NCBI RefSeq assembly: GCF_013166605.1
Contig: NZ_JABKKF010000002.1
Coordinates: 186,001-250,000 of the forward strand
Length of the DNA: 64,000 nucleotides
Origin: Xylanibacter muris
GTDB lineage: Bacteria > Bacteroidota > Bacteroidia > Bacteroidales > Bacteroidaceae
Direction of reading: 5' to 3'
The position numbers and the translations under genes are program-made. Below are positions 1-6,620 of the stretch, in pieces. Numbering within the stretch: the first letter of the stretch is position 1; every line of letters begins with the position of its first letter. The notes under the pieces were generated by a model. It did not search any database, was not told the DNA's origin, and worked only from the letters and a program-made list of their open reading frames with translations.

Positions 1-372
1 CGTCTGCGTGAGGCGAACATACGTCCTACAGCGATGATGGATGTCAGCGACGGTCTCAGCAGCGAGTTGCTGCATATCTGTTCGCAGAGCCATGTGGGTT
101 GCCGTATATTCGAGAAGAATCTCCCTATTGACTATCAGACAGCCGTCATGGCCGAGGAGTTCAACATGAATGTCACGACATGCGCATTGAACGGTGGTGA
201 GGACTATGAGCTTCTCTTTACCGTGCCTATCGGTGATTACGACAAGATAGAGATGCTTGATGATGTGAGGCTGATCGGGCATATAACAAAGGAAAGTCTC
301 GGCAGGGTGCTTGTCACTCGCGACGATAACGAATTTGACCTGAAGGCCCAGGGATGGAATCCTCTTTCCTGA
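1..372 (+). CDS. thiL: Thiamine-monophosphate kinase, C-terminal part (cut by window start)
   Basis: The reading frame is open from base 1 and ends at TGA 370-372, so only the last 123 codons are present. ThiL phosphorylates thiamine monophosphate to the diphosphate cofactor in the cytoplasm. The remaining part shows MMDVSDGLSSELLHIC, matching the conserved ThiL 'DvSDGL' segment of the AIR-synthase-like fold, and LNGGEDYELLFT, the signature 'GGEDYEL' of the C-terminal half. The end LIGHITKE fits the usual end of the family (G.it.g). The upstream part and promoter lie outside the window. The product call rests on two well-known motifs and is firm; nothing odd is visible. Confidence 0.93.
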   Translation, partial: RLREANIRPTAMMDVSDGLSSELLHICSQSHVGCRIFEKNLPIDYQTAVMAEEFNMNVTTCALNGGEDYELLFTVPIGDYDKIEMLDDVRLIGHITKESLGRVLVTRDDNEFDLKAQGWNPLS

Positions 373-535
373 ACGTCTGCGGATAGAATATAATCAGAGA
401 CAGGATTAAAATGCATATTGTTTCTCTATGGAGGCTGTTGCATTTTAATCCTGTCTCTTTTGGATATTATATGTAGATGGTAATATCCCACGTATAACGA
501 TATTGTAAAAAGAGTCCCACAGACTACCAGAAAAG

Positions 536-579
536 GAAGGAGAGCCCCTCCAGCTCCCCAAAGGGGAGAGAAAGGAAGT
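536..579 (-). repeat. Dispersed intergenic repeat, module E copy 1
   Basis: On the minus strand this reads CTCTCCCCTTTGGGGAGCTG followed by GAGGGGCTCTCC. Related copies occur at 15463-15496 and 61599-61640, with a weaker one near 791-812. It lies in the 544-base gene-free stretch 373-916 between thiL and tRNA-Phe. Apparent short reading frames over it (Ser/Pro/Leu-rich) are artefacts of the repeat. Confidence 0.7.
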
Positions 580-627
580 GAAAGAGGAAACATCAGGTAG
601 GTATGCGGATAAAATGCTCATCCTCAA

Positions 628-659
628 TGTAGGGACATGCCTTTGGCATGTGTCAGACG
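628..659 (+). repeat. Dispersed hairpin repeat, module A copy 1
   Basis: Contains TGTAGGGACATGCC-TTT-GGCATGTGTCAGACG; the arms ACATGCC/GGCATGT (635-641/645-651) form a 7-bp stem with a 3-base loop, flanked by the constant ends TAGGGAC and GTCAGACG. Copies of the same design occur at 752-778, 15255-15286, 15391-15428 and 36931-36969. Confidence 0.8.
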
Positions 660-751
660 ACGAACGCCCACACACTTAATTTATTATACACGAGTATGCA
701 GAAAAACGACAACATATATATAAGGTATATTATCCATTGGATGGATATTTC

Positions 752-778
752 CGTCTGACACGTGCCGAAGGCACGTCC
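752..778 (-). repeat. Dispersed hairpin repeat, module A copy 2 (inverted)
   Basis: Plus strand reads CGTCTGACACGTGCC-GAA-GGCACGTCC, the inverse orientation of copy 1 at 628-659. Together the two copies bracket about 90 AT-rich bases (660-751) with no gene. The rest of 779-916 shows only a degenerate piece of module E (near 791-812). Confidence 0.8.
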
Positions 779-916
779 TCGTGGGTGATAGGAGTGGGGG
801 AGCTGGAGCAGCCGATTTATAGGGCGAGCCGGAGCCGGTCTGCTGGTCATGAGTCTTAATTCGGGGTAAAATAAAACCCTGCCGTTTTACACGAACAGGG
901 CTAATGAAAGGAGGAG

Positions 917-989
917 TGGTGCCACCAGGAATCGAACCGGGGACACAAGGATTTTCAGTCCTTTGCTCTACCAACTGAGCTATGGCACC
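917..989 (-). tRNA. tRNA-Phe (anticodon GAA)
   Basis: The minus strand gives a 73-base cloverleaf: acceptor GGTGCCA pairing with TGGCACC, D-arm GCTC/GAGC, anticodon stem AAGGA/TCCTT around CTGAAAA (anticodon GAA), T-arm CCCGG/CCTGG with loop TTCGATT. The 3' CCA is not encoded. A -7 promoter box (CAAAGGTA, read as TACCTTTG) lies at 1016-1023 on the same strand. Confidence 0.97.
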
Positions 990-1161
990 AAGTCTCTTGT
1001 GCTTATTTGCGTGTGCAAAGGTACAATAAATATTTCTAACAGGAGAAAAGAATATTGAAAACGTTCGTTGTGTTAACAACTTTTATGAAATTCCGATACA
1101 AAAAGATATGCGACTTGCTTCTTGACTGTCGGTTGCGGATGAAATGTATTGTATAGGATTT

Positions 1162-1866
1162 TTATTCTTTCCTCATAAGATACTTCCGTTCTTCCTGTGA
1201 GAATTTCTCTATTGCATATCTCAGCATCGTGCGTGGTATGGTTGTATGTCGGCTGTCAATAAAGTCGTATAATATTCTCGGGTCGCGTTTTCCTGCCTCT
1301 CTGAGCATCCATCCCGTTGCCTTGTGGATGAGATCGTGCTTGTGGGTCATCAGTTTCTGTGCCAGTGCATACGTGTCATCGAGGTCGTTGTTGCGTATGA
1401 ATGCCAATGTTGATACGATGGCTATGCGGTTGTCCCATAAAAGGTTGCTTTCGGAAAGTTCGTATAGGATGTCACGTGGTTTGTCGAGCAGGTATTTGCC
1501 TACGATGTAGGGTGCGGACAGGTCTACGAGGTCCCAGTTGTTTATTCTTGCCGTGTTGCCGAGATAGAAGTCGAACACCCTCTGTCTGGTTTCCTCATCG
1601 CCCTTTGCGAACATACGCACCATTATGAGCAATGCGCAAAGCCTTGCCTCATGATATTCCGATGCCAGCAATCCGGATATAGTGTCCATGGATGTGTCTT
1701 TATGTGCTTTGGCAACCTTGCGCGTGTATGGCACAGTCACGCCTAAAAACACATCGCCCTCTCCATACTGGCCTTTTCCTGTCTTGAAGAAATATGGCAG
1801 GAAAAGCCGTTTCTCTTCTGTGGCAAATGATTTCAGTTCTTCTATTATAGTATGTGTTTCACTCAT
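1162..1866 (-). CDS. AlkD-family DNA alkylation repair glycosylase
   Basis: A 234-residue, all-helical HEAT-repeat-like protein matching the AlkD/DNA alkylation repair family, which removes positively charged alkylated bases such as 3-methyladenine and 7-methylguanine. Visible features: the length (about 230 residues), the segment INNWDLVDLSA around residues 111-121, the 'LLWDNRIAIVSTLAFIRNND' block (a family hallmark with Trp and Asp), and HKATGWMLREAGKRD near residue 180, whose W-x-L-R-E-x-G is characteristic. It has no signal peptide, so it acts in the cytoplasm. The start ATG at 1866 lies 11 bases after the stop of the disrupted TPR gene on the same strand, so read-through from that gene is possible, but a functional link is not evident. 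Confidence 0.88.
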   Translation of the reverse strand: MSETHTIIEELKSFATEEKRLFLPYFFKTGKGQYGEGDVFLGVTVPYTRKVAKAHKDTSMDTISGLLASEYHEARLCALLIMVRMFAKGDEETRQRVFDFYLGNTARINNWDLVDLSAPYIVGKYLLDKPRDILYELSESNLLWDNRIAIVSTLAFIRNNDLDDTYALAQKLMTHKHDLIHKATGWMLREAGKRDPRILYDFIDSRHTTIPRTMLRYAIEKFSQEERKYLMRKE

Positions 1867-1877
1867 CTGTTGTTTTC

Positions 1878-3501
1878 TTAATCTTTCTTTTTGCTTTTTA
1901 TTCTCGATCTCATGGATCTTACCGAGCTGCTTCCTATTCCGAAAATTTTCATCAGTTTGTCATCGGTCATATTCTCGTGTTCGAGAATCATAAATAGTTG
2001 GCTTTTGGGTGACAGTCCGTAATAGTTTAGTTTCATCTCAGTCACAAACTTTACGTCTATTGTGCTGTAATAGTCTATGACGCATATAAAATCCGGCTTT
2101 TGCCATGTTACGGTTGCTCCTCCTTCCATAACGTAGGTGTATAGGCTTTTACCATGTTACGGTTGCTCCTCCTTCCATAACGTAGGTGTATAGGCTTTTA
2201 CCCTTATTTATAGATTCAAGTTTATTGTCTTGCAGCAAATTTATAAACTCTTCTTGCTCCTCTATTTTGCTTTTATATTTGTTTTCAATATTCTCTTTAT
2301 CCTTTATTGTATCCTTGTATGTCTGAATCTGATTTTGTGCTTCGTCATAGTTTCCTTTTATTTTATTTATTTTGTGTCTGTGGTAAATGGATATGATCGT
2401 GCTTATCAAGAGTATGGATACAGCCATATATAAAATGTATAAAGTTGTAGTCTCGTTTTTTTTTCTTTCTGCTTTTCTGTCTATTCCCGTTTGCAGGTCT
2501 TTCACGTTTTCTTCAGAATGTTTCTTTTCCCGGTTTTTCCTTACTTTGATGAGTTCTGAAGAAATCTTGCTCGCTTCCTCATGCAGTCCGAATTTATCAT
2601 AATACTTTATCATGTCTTCCATGATATTTATTTTACTGTTGGCATTCGCAGTCTTTAATGCTTCTTTCCATAGCTCATCGGCCTTTTCTATATTTCCGTT
2701 TCTTGCATAAATGCATGCGATATTGTCTAATGTCGATGGGATTGGTTTTATTTTATATGCCTCTTTCAGATATTTCAATGCTTTTGTCGTATCTGTATTT
2801 ATATAATAAAATCCTATATTGTTTAAAAGTATGGTTCTCTCTTTCATAGGAACATCTTTGAGTAGCGGTATACATTTATCTATATAATACATGGCACAGT
2901 CTTGTTTCCATAGGTCTCCATAGCAAAATGCCATGTCATTAAATGCGTATGCCAGCCAGTAGTTGTTTTTACATTTTATTGAAAGGTTCATGTTTTTTCT
3001 TGCATATTTAAGTGCAAGCCCAAATTCACCTGCTTCTTCATTTATCTGGCATAGGCTTCCCCATATTTTATTGTTTAGGGCATTGTCGTTTATTTTATAA
3101 GCCAAAGCCTCTGCTTCTTTTAAACACACAACAGCTTCCTTGGCTCTTCCTATTTCAAGTAAAGTGGCACCCTTATAATAATATGAGCGTGCTAATTTTT
3201 CCTTGTCTCCATTTTGGTAATAATCAATGCTGATGTTTATCAGTGAGTCTGATGTAATAGGCTGATAAAGTCGGTATCTTGTCTGTATTGTCAGCAGATT
3301 ATAATATGCCCGTGCTTCTTTGTCTGAAATATTCTTTTCCGGGATTTGTTCAAGCATTTTCATTGCCGAGTCCGGCATGTTTTTTATTAGCAGAGAGTCC
3401 ACTTGGGCAAGTCTTTTATAGATTTCTCCTTTATTGCATCCTGTAAGTGCAGACAACGGAATGCTTAATATGAATATTATTTTCAGAATGAGTTTTGTCA
3501 T
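1878..3501 (-). pseudogene. TPR membrane regulator-like gene split by a 49-bp tandem duplication
   Basis: Read from 3501, the protein is a close paralogue of the 3653-5227 product: signal peptide with lipobox LTGC (Cys22), TPR helices to about residue 330, a membrane segment, a coiled coil, then it stops at codon 451 right after EGGATVTW. The rest (VIDYYSTID...RSIRSRIKSKKKD) continues in another frame at 1878-2129. The break falls on a perfect 49-bp direct duplication (2103-2202). Taking out one 49-bp copy gives 1575 bases, 524 codons plus stop, exactly the length of the neighbour. So the gene is an intact 524-aa frame plus one slippage-type duplication. It may be inactive, switchable, or partly active as a 450-residue protein lacking the HTH-like C-terminus. 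Confidence 0.85.
2103..2202. repeat. 49-bp perfect tandem duplication inside a coding region
   Basis: Bases 2103-2153 equal 2152-2202 (period 49, two copies plus two bases). The short direct repeat GGCTTTT[G/A]CC begins at 2095, 2144 and 2193, again 49 apart, so slippage between these 10-base near-identical sequences explains the event. As 49 is not a multiple of three, it shifts the frame of the TPR gene and places a TAA stop at the junction. Confidence 0.95.
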
Positions 3502-3606
3502 TGTTCTTGATTGTTATTTGTTGCAAAATTACTCTTTTTAATCGTAAATAATCACCTTTTTGCTTTTTATATGTGATATTTGTATTGTATGATTGTTGCA
3601 TTTTAG
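3502..3606 (-). promoter_or_regulatory. Promoter region of the disrupted TPR gene (copy of 5228-5332)
   Basis: About 105 bases upstream of the two TPR genes are nearly identical, differing at one base (ATGATTG versus AGGATTG). The -7 box reads TAATTTTG on the minus strand (3524-3531 here and 5250-5257 in the other copy). The shared block continues into the first ~60 codons of both genes. Confidence 0.75.
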
Positions 3607-3652
3607 ACTATTAATAATTGTATTATGTTATTTGAGCATTCACTGCTGTTTC

Positions 3653-5227
3653 TTAATCTTTTTTTTTGCTTTTTATTCTTGAGCGTATAGACCTTATAGA
3701 ACTGTCGCCTATGCCATAAATTTTTTTTAGTTCTTCATTATCTTTGCCTTCATTTTCAAGAATCATGAAAAACTGGTATTTGGGTGACAGGTTATTATAG
3801 TTGGTTTTTATGTTTATCACAAATTGTGCGTCGATTGTACTATAATAGTCTATAGCGCATTCAAAGTCGTTTTTATCCCATTTTATAGTGTTTCCTCCTT
3901 CTTTAATCTTGCCGTATAACACGTTGCCATTATTAATAGCTATCGATTTTTTGTCTTGGAGTGTGGTTATCATTTCATTAAGTTTCTCAATATTCTCTTT
4001 ATAATTCTCAGTATCTTTTTTTTGGCTATCGATTATTTCCGTATATTTCTCTATATGTTTCTGTGCCTCGAGATAATGTTTTTTCGTCTTTTTAATATTA
4101 TATATATAATATGTTGTTATGACTATGGCAATAGTCATAATTATAATGACTATTAACTTTAAAACTGTAATTACAGTTGTTTTTTTTGTGTGTTCTATGC
4201 TTTTGTCGAATTCTATCTGCAAGTCTTTTACTTTTTCTTCAGTTCTTTTACTTTTTAAACTGTCTCTTAGTTTTAGTAAATTTACTGCTATGTTGCTTGC
4301 TTCTTCATGAAATCCGAATTGCTCTTTATGTTTGAGCATAGCTTCCATAATTTTAATTCTGCTAAGTAGGCTTTTTGTTGCTAATGCTTTTTTCCATAAA
4401 CTATCTGCTTTTGTGAAATTACCTGTTTTGGCATATAAGTAAGCTAAATTATCTAAAGTTGTATTGTGAGGGTTTATCCTATATGCTTTTTCTAAATAAG
4501 TAAACGCAATAGTGTCGTTTGTTTCTCTATAAAAGTATCCAATGTTGTTTAATATTATGTATTTTTCTTTTGTTGGAACATGATTAAGAATAGGTATACA
4601 TTTGTTTATATAATATATTGCACTGTCTTTATACCCTAAATTTCCATAACATAATGCCATACCATTAAAGGCGAATGCTAACCAATAATCGTTCTTACAT
4701 TTGATGGATAGTTCCATGTTTTTTTTAGCATATTCAAGAGCTAATGAATACTCTCCGGCCAATTCATTTACGAAGTCAAGACTTTCTAAAATTTTATTGT
4801 TTAGGGCGTTGTCGTTTATATCAGAGGCCAATGTTTCCGCCTTTTTCAGGCATACAACCGCTTCTTTCACTCTTCCAATTTCATGTAAAGTAATGCCTTT
4901 ATAATAATATGACCTAGCCAGCTTTTCTCCTTGTTCCTGTTTATAATAATCAATGCTGATGTTTATCAGTGAGTCTGATGTGATAGGCAGATAAAGCCGG
5001 TATCTTGTCTGTGTCATCAGCAGATTGTAATATGCCCGTGCTTCTTTGTCTGAAATGTTCTTTTCCGGGATTTGTTCAAGCATTTTCATTGCTGAGTCCG
5101 GCATGTTTTTTATTAGCAGAGAGTCCACTTGGGCAAGTCTTTTATGGATGTCTCCTTTATTGCATCCTGTAAGTGCAGACAACGGAATGCTTAATATGAA
5201 TATTATTTTCAGAATGAGTTTTGTCAT
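3653..5227 (-). CDS. TPR lipoprotein/membrane protein with C-terminal HTH-like domain
   Basis: 524 residues. Order visible: signal sequence with lipobox LTGC (Cys22); repeated TPR-like helices, roughly residues 25-330 (for example ARSYYYKGITLHEIGRVKEA and LEYAKKNMELSIKCKNDYWL); a hydrophobic membrane span of about 25 residues near 345-370 (VLKLIVIIIMTIAIVITTYY); a charged coiled coil; and a C-terminal segment ending KKIYGIGDSSIRSIRSRIKS. This end resembles the LuxR-type recognition helix layout (E-x-LkkIygi-x-xSSIRsiRsrI). Such proteins in Bacteroidota are thought to sense outside the membrane and act on DNA inside, but the partner is unknown. It is AT-rich, like the peptide locus that follows, and divergent from the DUF3244 gene. 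An exact family name is not certain. Confidence 0.7.
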   Translation of the reverse strand: MTKLILKIIFILSIPLSALTGCNKGDIHKRLAQVDSLLIKNMPDSAMKMLEQIPEKNISDKEARAYYNLLMTQTRYRLYLPITSDSLINISIDYYKQEQGEKLARSYYYKGITLHEIGRVKEAVVCLKKAETLASDINDNALNNKILESLDFVNELAGEYSLALEYAKKNMELSIKCKNDYWLAFAFNGMALCYGNLGYKDSAIYYINKCIPILNHVPTKEKYIILNNIGYFYRETNDTIAFTYLEKAYRINPHNTTLDNLAYLYAKTGNFTKADSLWKKALATKSLLSRIKIMEAMLKHKEQFGFHEEASNIAVNLLKLRDSLKSKRTEEKVKDLQIEFDKSIEHTKKTTVITVLKLIVIIIMTIAIVITTYYIYNIKKTKKHYLEAQKHIEKYTEIIDSQKKDTENYKENIEKLNEMITTLQDKKSIAINNGNVLYGKIKEGGNTIKWDKNDFECAIDYYSTIDAQFVINIKTNYNNLSPKYQFFMILENEGKDNEELKKIYGIGDSSIRSIRSRIKSKKKD

Positions 5228-5249
5228 TGTTCTTGATTGTTATTTGTTG

Positions 5250-5257
5250 CAAAATTA
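5250..5257 (-). promoter_or_regulatory. -7 promoter box of the intact TPR gene
   Basis: Minus strand reads TAATTTTG, a match to the Bacteroidota TAnnTTTG box, 23 bases ahead of the ATG at 5227. The upstream -33 match is weak (TATTTA). The gene-free stretch to 5504 otherwise holds the divergent promoter at 5434-5463. Confidence 0.6.
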
Positions 5258-5433
5258 CTCTTTTTAATCGTAAATAATCACCTTTTTGCTTTTTATATGT
5301 GATATTTGTATTGTAGGATTGTTGCATTTTATACTATACAAGTCATGTTGCATATTATGCAACGTCTTGATATTTAGAAGGATAAGTATAAAATGCCAAT
5401 GCAACACCGTTTTTGAAAAAATATAGGAAAATG

Positions 5434-5463
5434 TTTGGCGAAAAGAAAGAATTTCTAATTTTG
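5434..5463 (+). promoter_or_regulatory. Promoter of the DUF3244 gene
   Basis: TTTG at 5434-5437, 18-base spacer, TAATTTTG at 5456-5463: both boxes of the Bacteroidota primary sigma factor are present. Transcription would begin near 5470, giving a leader of about 35 bases before the ATG at 5505. Confidence 0.8.
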
Positions 5464-5504
5464 CATCAAGAGTAAACGTGAAATAATAACAAAACTTATC
5501 TAAA

Positions 5505-5876
5505 ATGAAAATAAAAAGTATCATATTGTTGGTTGCTGCATTATGTATGAGTTTGATGTTTGCAAATGCGAGTGTTGAGGAAAGTAGTGAAGATAATGCT
5601 TTACGGCCCCGCAAGTCTGAGAAACCTGTAATAACATCCTCATACGATGATGACAGTAAAACTATCAATATTGTGTTTGAAGATGCTGCAAAGGACACAG
5701 AAGTATCTATATATAAAGATGGTGAAATGGTGGAGCAAGAAAATAAGGAAAGTGTTGAAGCCGGACATGTCGGGTCTTATCCTTTGTCCGGATATGGAGC
5801 AGGTGTGTATGATGTATATGTATGTGCAAGCGGAGAAAACGAACTTGTTGAAACTGTAATAATAGCGGATTTTTAG
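5505..5876 (+). CDS. Secreted DUF3244-like small protein
   Basis: 123 residues with a clear signal peptide (MKIKSIILLVAALCMSLMFA, cleavage near residue 22) and a small beta-rich domain: a segment VITSSYDDDSKTINIVFED, then VSIYKDGEMV and SGYGAGVYDVYVCASGENEL. This layout (two or three strands, then G-x-Y-x-V/I) matches the DUF3244 family of Bacteroides/Prevotella envelope or periplasmic proteins of unknown role, often encoded near TPR regulators. It is divergent from the TPR gene and precedes the peptide precursor by 381 bases. It has its own promoter. Whether it belongs to the peptide system (for instance as immunity or carrier protein) is only a guess from position. Confidence 0.65.
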   Translation: MKIKSIILLVAALCMSLMFANASVEESSEDNALRPRKSEKPVITSSYDDDSKTINIVFEDAAKDTEVSIYKDGEMVEQENKESVEAGHVGSYPLSGYGAGVYDVYVCASGENELVETVIIADF

Positions 5877-6015
5877 TTGCTGGCCATTTTAGCCTAATCT
5901 GCAGGTGTTACATTTTTAGGCGTTTTTATGGCATGGTTTTGAGTTAAACAGCTGAATATTAATAGATTAACGTATTTTAAGATGTAACAACAGAAAATAA
6001 ATAATTTTATTTTTT

Positions 6016-6047
6016 CTTGTTTGAAGATTTCTAATTCGTTATATTTG
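6016..6047 (+). promoter_or_regulatory. Promoter of the peptide precursor gene
   Basis: CTTG (6016-6019) or TTTG (6020-6023) lies 20 or 16 bases upstream of TATATTTG at 6040-6047, a match to the Bacteroidota -33/-7 pattern. The transcript leader to the ATG at 6258 would be about 200 bases, unusually long. Near its end is a small perfect hairpin TTGTGGA-AAA-TCCACAA (6210-6226). The gap 5877-6257 shows no other gene. Confidence 0.7.
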
Positions 6048-6257
6048 CAACGTAAAAAGAATAGATTTAAACTTGTAGGCACAGATAGACAACGAAAATA
6101 AACTTGTAATAAAAGAATAGAAAATATATATTTATTCCGGATAGATATGTAGCTGTAGACCTTACTACAATAAAAAAGGAGAGTGTCCGAAAATCTTAAG
6201 AGTAGGCTGTTGTGGAAAATCCACAATGTGTAATATTAATTTCTAAAGAGTAAAACA

Positions 6258-6518
6258 ATGTCAAACGATGATTTTTTTGAAATAGAGCCCTTGGTTTCTT
6301 TCGAAGAGTTTGGACAAGACCTGATGAGCATGGTCTTGGGAGGTACCGGTAGTGGCCCGGTGTCGCCACCGCCATGTGGTAAATATAGCTTTTGTGCAAT
6401 AAATGGCAATTGCGGTAAAAATGAATTTTGTGGTATTTATGGTACATGTGCAGATCTTATGATATGTGGCACATATAAACCGGAAATCTGTAAATTACAA
6501 GCAGAAATAGTACAGTAA
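6258..6518 (+). CDS. Cysteine-repeat RiPP precursor peptide with double-glycine leader
   Basis: 86 residues. The first 29 form an acidic leader ending EFGQDLMSMVLGG, with hydrophobic residues at -4 (V), -7 (M) and -12 (F) from the Gly-Gly, the pattern cut by C39 peptidases. The predicted core starts at Thr30 (TGSGPVSPPP) and carries seven cysteines at residues 40, 46, 52, 58, 64, 70 and 78, an almost perfect six-residue period. The hexads pair into 12-residue units: CGKYSFCAINGN and CGKNEFCGIYGT are clearly related and CADLMICGTYKP is a diverged third. A SPASM radical SAM enzyme follows 102 bases downstream, and a C39 exporter is in the locus. Known SPASM enzymes of this kind attach Cys sulfur to carbon atoms (thioethers), so sacti-/ranthipeptide-like links are the best guess. 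I do not recognise the exact family; it resembles 'GG-Bacteroidales' natural-product precursors in its leader. Confidence 0.82.
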   Translation: MSNDDFFEIEPLVSFEEFGQDLMSMVLGGTGSGPVSPPPCGKYSFCAINGNCGKNEFCGIYGTCADLMICGTYKPEICKLQAEIVQ

Positions 6519-6525
6519 TAATTAG

Positions 6526-6597
6526 AGAGTGTTGAAAGTGTGTAACAGTAATAGGTGTTTATTGTATTTATTTATTGTTACTTTTCAACACTCTTTT
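6526..6597 (+). terminator. Long stem-loop between precursor and maturase genes (partial terminator)
   Basis: Arms AGAGTGTTGAAA (6526-6537) and TTTCAACACTCT (6583-6594) pair perfectly over 12 bp; after a small bulge GTAACAGTAA (6542-6551) pairs with TTATTGTTAC (6572-6581) with one G-U. The stem ends in TCTTTT. It sits between precursor and maturase with no new promoter evident after it, so it likely lets the precursor message accumulate above that of the maturase. Confidence 0.8.
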
Positions 6598-6620
6598 AAG
6601 AAACATATAAAATATAGAAT

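Noticed and set aside
445..850. Short minus-strand frames between thiL and tRNA-Phe
   Set aside because: They run over the dispersed repeats (modules E and A) and one overlaps the tRNA; they are repeat artefacts.
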